DNA of 64,000 nucleotides from Klebsiella terrigena (GCF_006539725.1 NZ_BJNO01000022.1:32616-96615), one strand, 5' to 3'; positions 36,913-48,694 are shown, numbered from the stretch's first letter. Notes: a model not told the origin generated them from the letters alone. Program-made: numbers and translations.

Positions 36913-39900
36913 ATGCAGGTCAGCAGAAGGCAGTTCTTTAAGATCTGCGCTGGCGGTATGGCAGGTACAACGGCAGCAACGCTGGGCTTCGCCCCGGCTA
37001 TTGCGCTCGCGGAGACCCGGCAATATAAGCTGCTGCGTACCCGTGAAACCCGCAACACCTGTACGTACTGTTCCGTTGGCTGTGGGCTGTTAATGTATAG
37101 CCTCGGTGACGGTGCGAAAAACGCCAAAGCATCCATCTTTCATATCGAAGGTGACCCCGATCATCCGGTCAACCGTGGCGCACTCTGCCCGAAAGGGGCC
37201 GGCCTGGTGGACTTTATCCACTCCGAAAGCCGACTGAAATTCCCGGAATATCGCGCACCTGGCTCCGATAAATGGCAGCAAATCAGCTGGGACGATGCGT
37301 TCGATCGTATCGCGAAGCTGATGAAAGAAGACCGTGATGCCAACTTTGTCGCCAAAAACGACGCCGGCACCACCGTTAACCGCTGGCTGACCACCGGTAT
37401 GCTGTGCGCATCCGCCTCCAGCAACGAAACCGGCTATTTAACGCAGAAATTCACCCGCGCGCTCGGTATGCTCGCGGTCGACAACCAGGCGCGCGTCTGA
37501 CACGGACCAACGGTAGCAAGTCTTGCTCCAACATTTGGTCGCGGTGCGATGACGAACCACTGGGTTGACATTAAAAATGCCAACCTCATTGTGGTCATGG
37601 GCGGTAACGCCGCTGAAGCGCATCCGGTAGGATTCCGCTGGGCGATGGAAGCCAAAATTCACAATGGCGCGAAGCTCATTGTTATCGACCCGCGCTTTAC
37701 GCGCACCGCGTCGGTAGCCGACTTCTATACCCCGATTCGCTCTGGTACTGACATTACCTTCCTGTCAGGCGTCATCCTGTACCTGTTGAATAACGAAAAA
37801 ATCAACCGCGAGTACACCGAAGCCTATACCAACGCCAGCCTGATCGTGCGTGAGGATTACAGCTTCGATGACGGCCTGTTTAGCGGCTATGACGCCGAAA
37901 AACGCAGCTACGATAAGACCAGCTGGAACTACGAGCTGGACGAAAACGGCTTTGCCAAACGCGATACCTCCCTTCAGCATCCGCGCTGCGTCTGGAACCT
38001 GCTGAAACAGCACGTCTCCCGCTATACGCCGGAGGTTGTGGAAAATATCTGCGGGACGCCAAAAGCCGACTTCCTGAAAGTCTGCGAATACATCGCCGAA
38101 ACCAGCGCCCATGATAAAACCGCGTCGTTCCTCTATGCCCTTGGCTGGACGCAGCACTCTATCGGCGCGCAGAACATCCGCACCATGGCGATGATCCAGC
38201 TGCTGCTCGGCAATATGGGGATGGCGGGCGGCGGCGTGAACGCGCTGCGCGGCCACTCCAATATTCAGGGGCTGACCGACCTGGGGCTGCTCTCCACCAG
38301 CCTGCCGGGTTACATGAACCTGCCGAGCGAAAAACAGGCCGATATCCAGACTTACCTGGCCGCCAGCACGCCGAAACCGCTGCTGAAGGATCAGGTGAAC
38401 TACTGGGGCAACTACCCGAAATTCTTCGTCTCAATGATGAAGGCCTTCTACGGCGATAAGGCAACAGCGGAGAACAGCTGGGGCTTTGACTGGCTGCCGA
38501 AGTGGGATAAAGGGTACGACGTTCTGCAGTACTTCGAGATGATGAACCAGGGCAAAGTGAACGGCTATATTTGCCAGGGCTTTAACCCTGTGGCCTCGTT
38601 CCCGAATAAAAACAAGGTCGTCGCCTCGCTGTCGAAGCTGAAGTTCCTGGTCACTATCGACCCGCTCAACACCGAAACGTCCACCTTCTGGCAAAACCAC
38701 GGCGAGTCGAACGACGTCGATCCGGCGAAAATCCAGACCGAAGTCTTCCGCCTGCCGTCGACCTGCTTCGCCGAAGAGAATGGCTCTATCGTCAACTCCG
38801 GACGCTGGCTGCAGTGGCACTGGAAAGGCGCGGACGCCCCGGGGATTGCGGCAACCGACGGTGAGATCCTCGCCGGCATCTTCTTACGCCTGCGTAAGAT
38901 GTACGCCGAAAACGGGGGTCCGGTTCCGGAACCGGTGCTGAATATGAGCTGGGACTACTCCACCCCGCATGAACCGGCTTCGGAAGAAGTGGCGATGGAG
39001 AGCAACGGCAAGGCGCTGGCGGATATAACCGACCCGGCCACCGGCGCGGTTATCGTCAAGAAAGGCCAGCAGCTCAGCTCCTTTGCGCAGCTGCGCGATG
39101 ACGGTACTACCTCCAGCGGCTGCTGGATCTTCGCCGGCAGCTGGACGCCGGACGGCAACCAGATGGCGAGACGCGATAACGCCGACCCGTCGGGCCTCGG
39201 TAATACCCTGGGCTGGGCATGGGCGTGGCCGCTTAACCGCCGCATCCTGTATAACCGTGCTTCCGCAGACCCGCAGGGCAAACCGTGGGATCCGAAGCGC
39301 CAGATCCTCAAATGGGATGGCGCAAAATGGGGCGGCATGGATATTCCTGACTACAGCGCCGCCGCGCCGGGCAGCGACGTCGGGCCGTTTATCATGCAGC
39401 CTGAAGGGATGGGCCGCCTGTTTGCTATCGACAAAATGGCGGAAGGACCGTTCCCTGAGCACTACGAACCGTTCGAAACGCCGCTGGGCACTAACCCGCT
39501 GCACCCCAACGTGGTCTCCAACCCGGCCGCCCGCGTCTTTAAGGGTGACCTGGAGCAGATGGGTAAAGCGGATAAGTTCCCGTACGTTGGCACCACCTAT
39601 CGTCTCACCGAGCACTTCCACTACTGGACCAAGCACGCGTTGCTCAACGCCATCGCGCAGCCGGAACAGTTTGTTGAAATCGGCGAGAAGCTGGCGAATA
39701 AGCTCGGTATTGCCCACGGCGATACCGTCAGAGTCTCCTCCAACCGCGGCTATATCAAGGCCAAGGCGGTGGTGACCAAGCGAATTCGCACGCTGAAGGT
39801 GGACGGTAAGGATATCGATACTATCGGTATTCCGATCCACTGGGGCTATGAAGGCGTGGCGAAGAAGGGCTTTATCGCCAACACGCTAACGCCGTTCGTT

Positions 39901-39963
39901 GGTGATGCGAATACGCAGACGCCGGAGTTCAAAGCCTTCCTCGTGAACGTGGAAAAGGTGTAA
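36913..39963 (+). CDS. fdoG: Formate dehydrogenase-O alpha subunit, selenocysteine protein
   Basis: The periplasmic catalytic subunit oxidising formate to CO2, 1016 residues read through an in-frame TGA at 37498-37500 (codon 196), which encodes selenocysteine in ARV-Sec-HGPTVAS. The Tat signal SRRQFFKICAGG exports it folded. The 4Fe-4S motif TCTYCSVGCG ... GALCPKG is near 55-105, and molybdopterin domains follow. The total length and Sec position equal E. coli FdoG/FdnG. The fdhD-fdoGHI-fdhE context identifies the O isozyme. It is not a frameshift or pseudogene. Confidence 0.97.
37498..37540 (+). promoter_or_regulatory. Selenocysteine codon and bacterial SECIS hairpin
   Basis: The TGA at 37498 is followed at once by bases that can fold with AGCAA (515-519) pairing TTGCT (523-527) over a GTC loop, within a longer irregular stem. 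This resembles the SelB-binding element of E. coli fdnG/fdoG. Translation continues in the same frame to 39963. Confidence 0.88.
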
Positions 39964-39975
39964 GGGAGACGACTT

Positions 39976-40878
39976 ATGGCTTATCAATCGCAAGACATTA
40001 TTCGTCGTTCCGCGACTAACGGTTTCACCCCCGCGCCTCAGGCGCGGGACCACCAGCAGGAGGTGGCGAAGCTTATCGACGTCACCACCTGCATCGGCTG
40101 TAAAGCCTGTCAGGTGGCCTGTTCGGAGTGGAACGATATCCGTGATGAGGTCGGTCACAACGTCGGCGTGTACGACAACCCGGCCGATCTAACCGCCAAA
40201 TCCTGGACGGTAATGCGCTTCTCTGAAGTGGAGCAAAACGACAGGCTGGAGTGGTTAATTCGTAAGGATGGCTGCATGCACTGCGCCGATCCGGGCTGCC
40301 TGAAGGCGTGCCCGGCAGAAGGCGCTATCATTCAGTATGCTAACGGTATCGTTGATTTCCAGTCCGAGCAGTGCATCGGCTGCGGCTACTGCATTGCCGG
40401 CTGTCCGTTCGACGTGCCGCGCCTGAACCCGGAAGACAACCGCGTCTACAAGTGCACGCTGTGCGTCGATCGCGTCAACGTCGGCCAGGAGCCGGCCTGT
40501 GTGAAAACCTGCCCGACCGGCGCTATCCACTTTGGCTCCAAAGAGGATATGAAAGTGCTGGCAGGCGAGCGCGTCGCCGAGCTGAAAACCCGCGGTTATG
40601 ACAACGCGGGCCTGTACGATCCGGCCGGCGTCGGCGGCACGCACGTGATGTACGTCCTGCATCATGCCGACAAGCCGAATCTGTACCACGGCCTGCCGGA
40701 AAACCCGGAAATCAGCGCCACCGTGAAGTTCTGGAAAGGCATCTGGAAACCGCTCGCGGCGGTGGGCTTTGCCGCGACCTTCGCAGCCAGCATCTTCCAC
40801 TACGTCGGCGTCGGTCCGAACCGTGCGGAAGAGGAAGAAGACAACCTGCATGAAGAGAATGACGAGGTGCGCAAATGA
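39976..40878 (+). CDS. fdoH: Formate dehydrogenase-O iron-sulfur beta subunit
   Basis: A 300-residue electron-transfer subunit with four 4Fe-4S clusters. The Cys groups are [35 protein letters not shown] and [21 protein letters not shown] single C-terminal membrane helix (about 258-277) anchors it on the periplasmic side. It passes electrons from FdoG to the cytochrome FdoI. It follows fdoG by 12 bp and overlaps fdoI by four bases. Confidence 0.98.
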   Translation: MAYQSQDIIRRSATNGFTPAPQARDHQQEVAKLIDVTTCIGCKACQVACSEWNDIRDEVGHNVGVYDNPADLTAKSWTVMRFSEVEQNDRLEWLIRKDGCMHCADPGCLKACPAEGAIIQYANGIVDFQSEQCIGCGYCIAGCPFDVPRLNPEDNRVYKCTLCVDRVNVGQEPACVKTCPTGAIHFGSKEDMKVLAGERVAELKTRGYDNAGLYDPAGVGGTHVMYVLHHADKPNLYHGLPENPEISATVKFWKGIWKPLAAVGFAATFAASIFHYVGVGPNRAEEEEDNLHEENDEVRK

Positions 40879-41510
40879 AAAGACGTGACACCATCGTGCG
40901 CTACACGGCGCCGGAGCGAATCAACCACTGGGTGACCGCCTTCTGCTTTATGCTGGCGGCCATCAGCGGGCTGGGGTTCTTTTTCCCCTCCTTCAACTGG
41001 CTGATGCAGATCATGGGCACCCCGCAGCTGGCGCGAATTCTGCACCCGTTTGTCGGGGTTATCATGTTTGCCTCGTTCATCATCATGTTTTTCCGCTACT
41101 GGCATCACAACCTAATCAATCGGGATGATATCTTTTGGGCGAAGAATATTCGTAAGATCGTCGTCAACGAGGAGGTAGGTGACACCGGGCGCTATAACTT
41201 CGGCCAGAAATGCGTATTCTGGGCGGCGATTATTTTCCTGGTTCTGCTGCTGATAAGCGGCGTGATCATCTGGCGTCCGTATTTTGCGCCTGCGTTCTCA
41301 ATCCCGGTGATCCGATTTGCGCTAATGCTGCATTCATTTGCCGCAGTGGCGTTAATTGTGGTTATCATGGTGCATATCTACGCCGCCCTGTGGGTGAAAG
41401 GCACCATTACCGCGATGGTGGAAGGTTGGGTTACCAAATCATGGGCGAAGAAACATCACCCACGCTGGTATCGCGAAGTCCGCCAGAAACAGGAAAAAAA
41501 GACTGAATGA
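40875..41510 (+). CDS. fdoI: Formate dehydrogenase-O cytochrome b556 gamma subunit
   Basis: An inner-membrane cytochrome b (211 residues) with four hydrophobic helices that hands electrons to the quinone pool. Candidate haem-ligand histidines lie in [10 protein letters not shown] (helix 1), [11 protein letters not shown] and MVHIYAALW. It overlaps fdoH at its start and fdhE at its end (ATGA in both cases), showing one co-translated operon. Confidence 0.97.
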   Translation: MKRRDTIVRYTAPERINHWVTAFCFMLAAISGLGFFFPSFNWLMQIMGTPQLARILHPFVGVIMFASFIIMFFRYWHHNLINRDDIFWAKNIRKIVVNEEVGDTGRYNFGQKCVFWAAIIFLVLLLISGVIIWRPYFAPAFSIPVIRFALMLHSFAAVALIVVIMVHIYAALWVKGTITAMVEGWVTKSWAKKHHPRWYREVRQKQEKKTE

Positions 41511-42436
41511 GTATTCGCATAATCCCGCAAGATGAGCTGGGTTCGAGCGAGAAACGCACGGCGGAATATATTCCGCCGCTACTGTTCCCCAGGCTAAAAA
41601 ATCTTTATAACCGGCGCGCCGAGCGCCTGCGCAAGCTGGCGGAGAGCAACCCGCTGGGCGACTATCTGCGCTTTGCCGCGCTGATCGCCCACGCCCAGGA
41701 AGTGGTGCTGTATGACCATCCGCTGCAGATGGATTTGACGGCCCGCCTCAAAGAGGCGAATGCCCAGGGCAAACCGCCGCTGGATATTCACGTCCTGCCG
41801 CGCGATAAGCACTGGCACAAGCTGCTGCATTCGCTTATCGCCGAGCTGAAGCCGGAAATGAGCGGCCCGGCGCTGGCGGTCATCGAAAACCTGGAAAAAG
41901 CGTCCGAACAGGAGCTTGAGCTGATGGCGAACGCGCTTTTCGCCTCCGACTTTGCTTTGGTCAGCAGCGATAAGGCCCCGTTTATCTGGGCCGCGCTGTC
42001 GCTCTACTGGGCGCAGATGGCGAGCCTGATCCCCGGTAAAGCCCACGCCGAGTACGGCGAACAGCGTCAGCACTGCCCGGTTTGTGGCTCGATGCCGGTC
42101 TCCAGCATGGTGCAAATCGGTACCACTCAGGGGCTGCGCTACCTGCACTGCAATCTGTGCGAAACCGAATGGCACGTCGTGCGCGTGAAGTGCAGCAACT
42201 GCGAACAGAGCCGCGATTTGAACTACTGGTCGCTGGACAACGAGCAGGCGGCGATCAAGGCTGAAAGCTGCGGCGACTGCGGGACCTACCTGAAGATTAT
42301 GTATCAGGAAAAGGATCCCAACGTCGAAGCCGTCGCTGACGATCTTGCCTCGCTGGTGCTGGACGCCCATATGGAGCAGGAAGGTTTTGCCCGCAGCTCT
42401 ATCAACCCGTTTATGTTCCCGGGTGAAGGCGAATAA
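41507..42436 (+). CDS. fdhE: FdhE, formate dehydrogenase formation protein
   Basis: A cytosolic accessory protein (309 residues) needed for active respiratory formate dehydrogenases; it binds the catalytic subunit and iron through paired Cys motifs. These are CPVCGSMP (near 186), [16 protein letters not shown] and CGDCGTYL, a rubredoxin-like set. It is the last gene of fdoGHI-fdhE. A GC-rich inverted repeat (42448-42475) follows. Confidence 0.97.
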   Translation: MSIRIIPQDELGSSEKRTAEYIPPLLFPRLKNLYNRRAERLRKLAESNPLGDYLRFAALIAHAQEVVLYDHPLQMDLTARLKEANAQGKPPLDIHVLPRDKHWHKLLHSLIAELKPEMSGPALAVIENLEKASEQELELMANALFASDFALVSSDKAPFIWAALSLYWAQMASLIPGKAHAEYGEQRQHCPVCGSMPVSSMVQIGTTQGLRYLHCNLCETEWHVVRVKCSNCEQSRDLNYWSLDNEQAAIKAESCGDCGTYLKIMYQEKDPNVEAVADDLASLVLDAHMEQEGFARSSINPFMFPGEGE

Positions 42437-42447
42437 AAAGTAGTTGA

Positions 42448-42475
42448 TGGCCGGGTAACCCAGGTTGCCCGGCCA
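42448..42475 (+). other. Long inverted repeat after fdhE
   Basis: TGGCCGGGTAACC and GGTTGCCCGGCCA pair over 13 positions with one G-T wobble and a 2-base loop. There is no T run, so it may act as a transcript-end stabiliser or pause rather than a classic terminator. Confidence 0.7.
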
Positions 42476-42625
42476 GCCATCAGGCCGCACAGGCCGAAGC
42501 CTCACCGACGTTATCCGCGCCCTTTTGTACTCCATCTCCCCGCTCCAGCCGCAAAAAATCCCGTGTTCATCCGCCATAAACCAGGCTATAAAGCTGTATA
42601 TCCATACAGAAAAAAGGATTGAGAG

Positions 42626-43546
42626 ATGACGCTGGAAAAAGGCATTAACCGCCTGGTGGATGAGTTTATCGCGGCGGGCCGCCCCTCTTCGCGGGAGCAG
42701 AATATTGATGACCGGAGAGCGGGCTACGTGGCAAGCGTGGTGCTGGCCGGCGCGCCTGAAACCCGCGTGCAGGTCGAGGATATCGCCTTAGAAGGCATGA
42801 CCTTTCGCGTGGTATCGCCGCTTGATGCCGAGGGCGCGCTGCCCACCGTTATTTACTATCACGGCGGCTGTTTTATCAGCGGCGGCTTTGCTACCCACGA
42901 TCGACAGCTTCGACAGCTGGCGTATGAGAGCCGCTGCCGGGTCATCGCCGTGCAGTACCGGCTGGCGCCTGAACATACCTTCCCTGCCGCACATGACGAT
43001 GCGCAGCGCGGCGCCGAAATTATCCACCGCCACGCCGGGCGGCTGGGGGTCGATACCGCACGCATAACGCTTGCCGGAGACAGCGCCGGCGGCCATCTTG
43101 CCCTGGTTACCGCCCTGCGCCTGAAAGCCGCGGCAGAGTGGCGGCCCGCGCAGCTAATCCTGATTTACCCGATGCTGGACGCCACCGCCCGCTCGGCAAG
43201 CTACGTCAGCAACGGCGAAGATTACATCATCACCCGGGATACGCTGCTGAGCGGCTACGAGATCTATCTCTCGTCGACCGACGTTTCCCACCCGGAGGCG
43301 AGCCCGCTGTGGCGAGAAGACTTCAGCGGCCTGCCGCCGGTGCATATTATTACCGCAGAGTACGACCCGCTGCGTGATGAAGGTGAGGCGTTATATCGCC
43401 GGCTGCTCGAGCAGAACGTCGAGTGCAGCGCTCAGCGCTATCTCGGGGTTATTCACGGCTTCTTTCAGCTTGCGGGGATAAGCCCGGCGGCGCGGGGTGC
43501 TATGCGGGATATCGCCTGGCGAAGCGGTTCACCAGGCGCCGCATAA
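42626..43546 (+). CDS. Alpha/beta hydrolase of the hormone-sensitive lipase (Aes-like) family
   Basis: A 306-residue cytosolic esterase-type hydrolase. The oxyanion motif is YHGGCF at 78-83 (usually HGGGF, here Cys replaces the third Gly). The nucleophile is Ser153 in GDSAGG. The acid is in AEYDPLRDEG and the His in GVIHGFFQL. It likely hydrolyses short acyl esters; the natural substrate is unknown. The ATG follows AGGATTGAGAG. E. coli has no gene between fdhE and yiiD, so this is an insertion relative to E. coli. Confidence 0.85.
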   Translation: MTLEKGINRLVDEFIAAGRPSSREQNIDDRRAGYVASVVLAGAPETRVQVEDIALEGMTFRVVSPLDAEGALPTVIYYHGGCFISGGFATHDRQLRQLAYESRCRVIAVQYRLAPEHTFPAAHDDAQRGAEIIHRHAGRLGVDTARITLAGDSAGGHLALVTALRLKAAAEWRPAQLILIYPMLDATARSASYVSNGEDYIITRDTLLSGYEIYLSSTDVSHPEASPLWREDFSGLPPVHIITAEYDPLRDEGEALYRRLLEQNVECSAQRYLGVIHGFFQLAGISPAARGAMRDIAWRSGSPGAA

Positions 43547-43561
43547 GGCAGGAGAGGCGGG

Positions 43562-44551
43562 CTACTCTTCTTCGTTGCCGCCCTCTTCGTACGAGCCAAA
43601 CGGCTTCGCGGGCAGAACGATATAAATGCCTTCAAAAACGGCACCCAGGTTCTCATCGCCAAACAGCTCAACCTGCAGCTGTACCCGCGCCTTTCGGCCG
43701 CGAGCGAGGCGGTCAAGATCGCCGCTTAAGGAGCCGAGGTCCGCCACCGCGCTCGGGCGGCCGCTGATCGGCTGGCTGTAGCGGATATGCGCGTCGGCGA
43801 GGATAATCGTTCCGCCGAGGTGCCGCTCGCGCAGCATCAGCCAAATAAGCCCCCAGCCGGTGAGAGTTGCCTGGGAAAAGAGGCTCCCGGCAAACAGCGT
43901 GTGGTGCGGATTCTGGTTGCCGGCTTCCGGCATGGTGGTGATGAATTTTTTCCCGGTGTACTGCTGAATGCGCACGCCCATTTTTTCGCTGAGCGGAATG
44001 TGCTGATACCAGGCCTGCTGCAGCTGTCCGCACCAGTCGCCACGGTGAAGAATGTCGTCCAGCGAGGCAATCGGCTTGATCATCAGGAAATGGCGGATAG
44101 GCGTGGTGGTTGGCGTAGTTATCTCGCCCTGGTTAACGAACCCCAGCTTGGCGAAGAAATCCACCGCGTCCTCGCGGGCGCTGCAGGTTACGCGCTTCAC
44201 CCCTTCCTGACGCGCCACCGACTCCAGGGTCATCGCCATTAAGGTCCCGAGCCCTTTATCCTGTACGGAAGGGTGCACCGCCATAAAGCGAATAGAGGCT
44301 TCATTTTCGGCGTTCACGTACAGCCGCCCTACGGCGACCAAATTTCCGTCCTCATCGACCACCATCTGGTGATGCGCCATGGCATCCCAGGCATCGCGTT
44401 CCGACCCTTTTGGTTGATGCAGCGGCTTACGCAGCATCTCCCAGCGGAACTGATAGTAGCTCTCTAACTCTTCTTCTGTTTGCGGTACACGAAGGTGATA
44501 CATAGCTGTACTCTCTTTTGTTACCCGCAGCCGGCCCGGAAGCTGACTCAT
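43562..44551 (-). CDS. fabY: FabY/YiiD, GNAT plus hotdog-fold protein of fatty acid initiation
   Basis: A two-domain protein (329 residues, same as E. coli YiiD). The N-terminal GNAT acetyltransferase domain (about 17-165) shows [19 protein letters not shown]. The C-terminal thioesterase-like hotdog domain (about 180-325) shows [19 protein letters not shown]. It has been linked to making acetyl-ACP by malonyl-ACP decarboxylation for chain initiation. An internal ATG at 44503 ([12 protein letters not shown]) with its own purine-rich site is a possible alternative start. It overlaps dtd by four bases. Confidence 0.93.
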   Translation of the reverse strand: MSQLPGRLRVTKESTAMYHLRVPQTEEELESYYQFRWEMLRKPLHQPKGSERDAWDAMAHHQMVVDEDGNLVAVGRLYVNAENEASIRFMAVHPSVQDKGLGTLMAMTLESVARQEGVKRVTCSAREDAVDFFAKLGFVNQGEITTPTTTPIRHFLMIKPIASLDDILHRGDWCGQLQQAWYQHIPLSEKMGVRIQQYTGKKFITTMPEAGNQNPHHTLFAGSLFSQATLTGWGLIWLMLRERHLGGTIILADAHIRYSQPISGRPSAVADLGSLSGDLDRLARGRKARVQLQVELFGDENLGAVFEGIYIVLPAKPFGSYEEGGNEEE

Positions 44552-44985
44552 ACCTGTAACCAGAAGGTGACAGGGCCATCATTGACCAGCGAGACCTGCA
44601 TATCCGCAGCGAATCTCCCGGTCTGTGTGTGCATTTCCTGTTGGCGGCAGCGCGCGACGAAATAGTCGTACAGCGCCTCAGCGGCATCAGGCGCGGCGCC
44701 TTTTGAGAAGCCCGGGCGCATGCCGCGCTCGGTATCCGCAGCCAGCGTAAACTGGGAAACTACCAGCACGCTGCCACCAGCCTGCTGGACGTTAAGATTC
44801 ATTTTGCCTTCCGCATCGCTAAAGATGCGGTAGCCGAGCACGCGTTCACAGAGGCGGTTCGCCTTCTGCTCATCGTCATCTTTCTCGACCCCTAGCAGCA
44901 CCAGAAGCCCCGGGCCGATTTCACCCGTCACCTCGCCCTCCACGGTAACGCTTGCACGGGATACGCGTTGAATTAATGCAATCAT
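44548..44985 (-). CDS. dtd: D-aminoacyl-tRNA deacylase
   Basis: A 145-residue cytosolic proofreading enzyme that removes D-amino acids (and Gly from tRNA-Ala) from mischarged tRNA. The two signature motifs that form the chiral pocket are [10 protein letters not shown] near 75-84 and [11 protein letters not shown] at the C-terminus. It overlaps fabY downstream and yihY upstream by four bases each, giving a tight operon yihX-yihY-dtd-fabY. Confidence 0.97.
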   Translation of the reverse strand: MIALIQRVSRASVTVEGEVTGEIGPGLLVLLGVEKDDDEQKANRLCERVLGYRIFSDAEGKMNLNVQQAGGSVLVVSQFTLAADTERGMRPGFSKGAAPDAAEALYDYFVARCRQQEMHTQTGRFAADMQVSLVNDGPVTFWLQV

Positions 44986-45842
44986 GGTTGTTCTGTTTCT
45001 TCTTTTTTTAGTTTGCGGTATTCCCCGAGAGTGACAGTAATTTCAGCCCCAAGCAAGACGATACACCACGTCCAGTACACCCAAACAAACAAAAGGGGCA
45101 CCACGGCTATGACGCCATAAATCAGCTGGTACGACGGAAAGGCGGTGATATACAGGGCAAACGCTTTTTTACCGGCCTCAAACAGCAGCGCGGCCACCAG
45201 CGAACCAATCAGCGCGTCGCGGTTTCGCACCTGCGCCGTCGGGACAATGCTGTAAAGCAGCCAAAACGCCGCCCAGGATAGAATCAGCGGGAAGATGCGC
45301 AGCACGTCATCAATGACGCTATTGAGGTCGCTGGCCCAGCGCAGCGACAGCAGGTATGAGCTGATCGCCAGGCTGGCCCCCGCCAGTAAGGGTCCGAGGG
45401 TAAGGATCATCCAGTAGACCGCAAAAGAGTAAATTTTTGGCCGGGCGCGCGGGCTGCGCCAGATGGTATTCAGCGCGCTATCTATCGAATACATCAGCAG
45501 CAGCGACGTCACGATCAGCCCGCAGGCGCCCACCGCCGTCATTCGGCTGGAGTTCGCGACAAACTGCTCGATATAGCGCTGAATGACGTCCCCCGTCGCC
45601 GGGATAAAGTTGGCAAAGATGAAGTGGCGTATCTGCCCGCTCACTTCAGAAAACATGGGAAAAGCGGAGAAAAGCGCGAACACCACGGCAATCAGCGGCA
45701 CCAGCGCGAGTAACGACACGTAGGCAAGATTCCCTGCCAGCGTCGTCATATTATCTTCATCAATCCGGTGCCACAGCAGCTTTAGCCAGGCCAGCAGCGG
45801 ACGGCAGCGATGCTTTGCTTTTTGATGAACGGTTTTTAACAT
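44982..45842 (-). CDS. yihY: YihY, inner-membrane protein of the BrkB family
   Basis: A membrane protein of about 286 residues with five to six helices, of the YihY/BrkB family once mislabelled as RNase BN. Family stretches include [31 protein letters not shown] and [24 protein letters not shown]. Function is unknown. The start MLKTV (45842) matches E. coli, but an ATG two codons earlier (45848) overlaps the yihX stop and may be the real one. Confidence 0.92.
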   Translation of the reverse strand: MLKTVHQKAKHRCRPLLAWLKLLWHRIDEDNMTTLAGNLAYVSLLALVPLIAVVFALFSAFPMFSEVSGQIRHFIFANFIPATGDVIQRYIEQFVANSSRMTAVGACGLIVTSLLLMYSIDSALNTIWRSPRARPKIYSFAVYWMILTLGPLLAGASLAISSYLLSLRWASDLNSVIDDVLRIFPLILSWAAFWLLYSIVPTAQVRNRDALIGSLVAALLFEAGKKAFALYITAFPSYQLIYGVIAVVPLLFVWVYWTWCIVLLGAEITVTLGEYRKLKKEETEQP

Positions 45843-45844
45843 AA

Positions 45845-46435
45845 TCATTGCGCAAAGTAGTCGGGGATAGTCTCCTTTCCGGTCACCAAAATACTGGTTA
45901 TTCCCAGCCGGTTCGCACCGGCGATATTCTCGGCATTATCGTCAAAGAAGACCGTATCGGCAGCGGAAAATCCCTCCTGCTGCAGAACGCTTTGGTAGAT
46001 CCGCTCCTCGGGCTTACGCATCCCCATCTCCTGCGAAAGATAGATACGGTCGGCCGCGGCGCGCACCTGCGGATATTCATCTGGCCAGAAAGTGGTGTGC
46101 AGGCGGTTGGTATTCGACAGCACGACGACGCGGTGTCCCTGCTCGCGTAGCTTGTGCATAATCGCGATGACCTCCGGACGCAGCGCCACAAACACGGCCT
46201 GCCAGCCGTGGGAAAACTGCTCATAGCTCAGCGCCATATTCATCTCATGGCACATCGCTTCAGCGAAGGCTTCATCGCTGATTTCACCGCGCTCGTGCTG
46301 GCGAAACGCCTCACCCATGGTGAAGTGCTGCTTCAGCGTCGCCAGCGGAATGCGGCTTAAATCACTCCACGTCCCGAGTACCCGGTTGAAGTCGATGTCG
46401 ACAATCACATTACCTAAATCAAAGATATAGAGCAT
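45845..46435 (-). CDS. yihX: YihX, alpha-D-glucose-1-phosphate phosphatase (HAD family)
   Basis: A cytosolic HAD phosphatase (196 residues) acting on glucose 1-phosphate. The nucleophile motif is [13 protein letters not shown] at 3-15. [14 protein letters not shown] is motif [10 protein letters not shown] motif III and [13 protein letters not shown] motif IV. The ATG at 46435 follows AAGGAGAG; six codons of open frame upstream were left out. It is three residues shorter at the C-terminus than E. coli YihX. First gene of the yihX-fabY operon. Confidence 0.95.
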   Translation of the reverse strand: MLYIFDLGNVIVDIDFNRVLGTWSDLSRIPLATLKQHFTMGEAFRQHERGEISDEAFAEAMCHEMNMALSYEQFSHGWQAVFVALRPEVIAIMHKLREQGHRVVVLSNTNRLHTTFWPDEYPQVRAAADRIYLSQEMGMRKPEERIYQSVLQQEGFSAADTVFFDDNAENIAGANRLGITSILVTGKETIPDYFAQ

Positions 46436-46514
46436 GGCCCTCTCCTTTTGCACCGTGGAAAATTAACTGTAGCGGGAAAGGCGAGGTTTGACTATGAGGT
46501 GGGGGCTTTGGAGA

Positions 46515-46547
46515 CAAAAAAGAAACCCCGCCATTAAGGCGGGGTTT
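46515..46547 (-). terminator. Terminator after typA
   Basis: On the minus strand a perfect 10-bp stem AAACCCCGCC / GGCGGGGTTT is followed by a T-rich tract (TCTTTTTT). It separates typA from yihX. Confidence 0.9.
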
Positions 46548-46569
46548 AGATATCAACGGACGGCAAGAA

Positions 46570-48393
46570 TTAGTCTTCTTTCGAACCGCGCATAGCGCGT
46601 TTACGATCGTTCTCGGTCAGGTGACGTTTACGAATACGTACGGAAGCAGGGGTAACTTCTACCAGTTCGTCGTCATCGATGAACTCGAGAGCTTGCTCCA
46701 GAGACATCTTGATCGGCGGAACCAGAACCGTTGCTTCGTCAGTACCGGACGCACGCATGTTGGTCAGTTTCTTACCGGTCAGGCAGTTTACAGTCAGGTC
46801 GTTAGAACGACTGTGAATACCGATGATCTGGCCTTCGTAAACTTCAGCACCGTGGCCCAGGAACAGCTTGCCGCGGTCCTGCAGGCTGAACAGTGCGAAC
46901 GCAACTGCTTTACCCTGACCGTTGGAGATCAGTACGCCGTTCTGACGCTGGCCAACATCGCCCGCACGAATATCATCGTAGTGGCTGAAGGTGGAGTACA
47001 GCAGACCGGTACCGGAGGTCATGGTCATGAACTCAGAACGGAAGCCAATCAGGCCACGGCTTGGGATCACGTAGTCGAGACGTACGCGGCCCTTGCCATC
47101 TGGATTCATGTTTTTCAGGTCGCCTTTACGCTCACCCAGAGCCTGCATCACGGAACCCTGATGCTGCTCTTCAACGTCCAGCGTAACGTTTTCGAACGGC
47201 TCTTGTTTGCGGCCGTCGATTTCGCGGAAGATAACTTTCGGACGGGAAACCGCCATTTCGAAACCTTCACGACGCATGTTCTCGATAAGAACGGACAGGT
47301 GCAGTTCGCCACGGCCAGAAACGCGGAATGCGTCCGCATCCGGAGTCTCTTCAACGCGCAGCGCTACGTTGTGTACCAGCTCTTTGTTCAGGCGATCGAG
47401 GATCTGGCGAGAAGTAACGTACTTACCTTCTTTACCACAGAACGGAGAGGTGTTAACGCAGAAGAACATAGAAACGGTCGGTTCATCAACGGACAGCGGC
47501 GGCAGCGCTTCGACGTTCTGCGGATCGCAGATGGTGTCGGAGATGTTCAGCTCGCCCAGACCGGTGATTGCGATGATATCGCCAGCTTCCGCGACGTCAG
47601 TCTCGATACGTTCCAGACCGAGGTGGCCCAGGACTTTACCGACTTTACCGTTACGGGTTTTGCCTTCGCTATCGATCAGAGTGACCTGCTGGTTCGGCTT
47701 CACTTTACCGCGCTTGATGCGACCGATGCCGATTACGCCAACGTAGTTGTTGTAATCAAGCTGGGAGATCTGCATCTGCAGCGGGCCATCACTATCAACG
47801 TCCGGAGCCGGTACGCGATCGATGATGGTCTGATACAGCGGAGTCATGTCTTCAGCCATATCTTCGTGGTCCAGACCCGCGATACCGTTCAGCGCAGATG
47901 CGTAAACGATAGGGAAGTCCAGCTGCTCATCAGTTGCGTCGAGGTTAACGAACAGATCGAAGACCTGATCGACAACCCAGTCAGGGCGTGCGCCCGGACG
48001 GTCAACTTTGTTGATGACCACGATCGGCTTCAGGCCGTGGGCAAAGGCTTTCTTGGTGACGAAGCGCGTTTGCGGCATCGGACCGTCAAAGGCATCAACC
48101 ACCAGCAGCACAGAATCAACCATGGACATAACACGCTCAACTTCACCTCCGAAGTCGGCGTGCCCAGGGGTATCAACGATGTTGATACGGTAATCATTCC
48201 ATTTGATTGCGGTGTTTTTCGCGAGGATGGTAATCCCACGCTCTTTCTCCAAATCGTTGGAGTCCATCACACGCTCTTGTGTTTCGGCACGTGCATCGAA
48301 CGTACCGGATTGCTGGAGCAGCTTGTCGACCAGGGTAGTTTTACCATGGTCAACGTGCGCGATGATGGCGATGTTACGCAGATTTTCGATCAC
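46570..48393 (-). CDS. typA: BipA/TypA, ribosome-associated GTPase
   Basis: A translational GTPase (607 residues) that acts in 50S subunit assembly at low temperature and under stress. The G motifs are AHVDHGKTT (G1), GITI (G2), DTPGHADFG (G3), NKVD (G4) and SALNG (G5). EF-G-like domains and the BipA C-terminal domain with [11 protein letters not shown] follow. The start is a GTG at 48393 with TGAGG nine bases upstream, giving exactly the E. coli length; the frame is open 30 codons further with no ribosome site. Confidence 0.97.
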   Translation of the reverse strand: MIENLRNIAIIAHVDHGKTTLVDKLLQQSGTFDARAETQERVMDSNDLEKERGITILAKNTAIKWNDYRINIVDTPGHADFGGEVERVMSMVDSVLLVVDAFDGPMPQTRFVTKKAFAHGLKPIVVINKVDRPGARPDWVVDQVFDLFVNLDATDEQLDFPIVYASALNGIAGLDHEDMAEDMTPLYQTIIDRVPAPDVDSDGPLQMQISQLDYNNYVGVIGIGRIKRGKVKPNQQVTLIDSEGKTRNGKVGKVLGHLGLERIETDVAEAGDIIAITGLGELNISDTICDPQNVEALPPLSVDEPTVSMFFCVNTSPFCGKEGKYVTSRQILDRLNKELVHNVALRVEETPDADAFRVSGRGELHLSVLIENMRREGFEMAVSRPKVIFREIDGRKQEPFENVTLDVEEQHQGSVMQALGERKGDLKNMNPDGKGRVRLDYVIPSRGLIGFRSEFMTMTSGTGLLYSTFSHYDDIRAGDVGQRQNGVLISNGQGKAVAFALFSLQDRGKLFLGHGAEVYEGQIIGIHSRSNDLTVNCLTGKKLTNMRASGTDEATVLVPPIKMSLEQALEFIDDDELVEVTPASVRIRKRHLTENDRKRAMRGSKED

Positions 48394-48545
48394 AAACTTT
48401 GCCTCAGGCATTAGAAATAGCGCGTTATTGTACACGTAATAAGCGAAGGACTGAACAGGATCACAAACATCCTCCGCAAACAAGTATTGCAGAGTTTCTT
48501 TGTGATCGCTTTCACGGAGCGATAAAAGGGCACCGTAACAAAAAC

Positions 48546-48633
48546 TGCACCAAAATGGTGCTCAATGTTCACACTGAAGCACTACTTTGGTGCATTATTC
48601 CTATCATGGTGCAGTTCTTTTGCACTATGGTGC
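48546..48633 (+). promoter_or_regulatory. NtrC enhancer sites upstream of glnA
   Basis: Three palindromes with TGCAC/GGTGC arms occur at 48546-48561 (TGCACCAAAATGGTGC), 48579-48593 and 48621-48633. The first two match the strong NtrC-P enhancers of E. coli glnAp2 in sequence and spacing, and the third a weaker site. They activate the sigma-54 promoter under nitrogen limitation. Confidence 0.9.
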
Positions 48634-48667
48634 GCATGATACAGCGTTTTGCATAGCATTTAAAAGT

Positions 48668-48694
48668 TGGCACAGATTTCGCTTTATCTATTTT
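48668..48694 (+). promoter_or_regulatory. Sigma-54 promoter glnAp2
   Basis: TGGCAC at 48668-48673 (-24) and TCGC at 48679-48682 (-12) have the GG-N10-GC spacing required by sigma-54 RNA polymerase. The sequence around it matches the E. coli glnAp2 promoter. The transcript should start near 48694. Confidence 0.9.

Noticed and set aside
36913..37500. fdoG looks broken by a stop codon into 195- and 804-residue pieces
   Set aside because: The TGA is at codon 196, the known selenocysteine site, followed by a SECIS-like hairpin, and the frame continues unchanged to the normal length.
46621..48414. A 597-codon open frame on the plus strand opposite typA
   Set aside because: It is antisense to a well-conserved gene, has no ribosome site or known family, and arises from codon bias.
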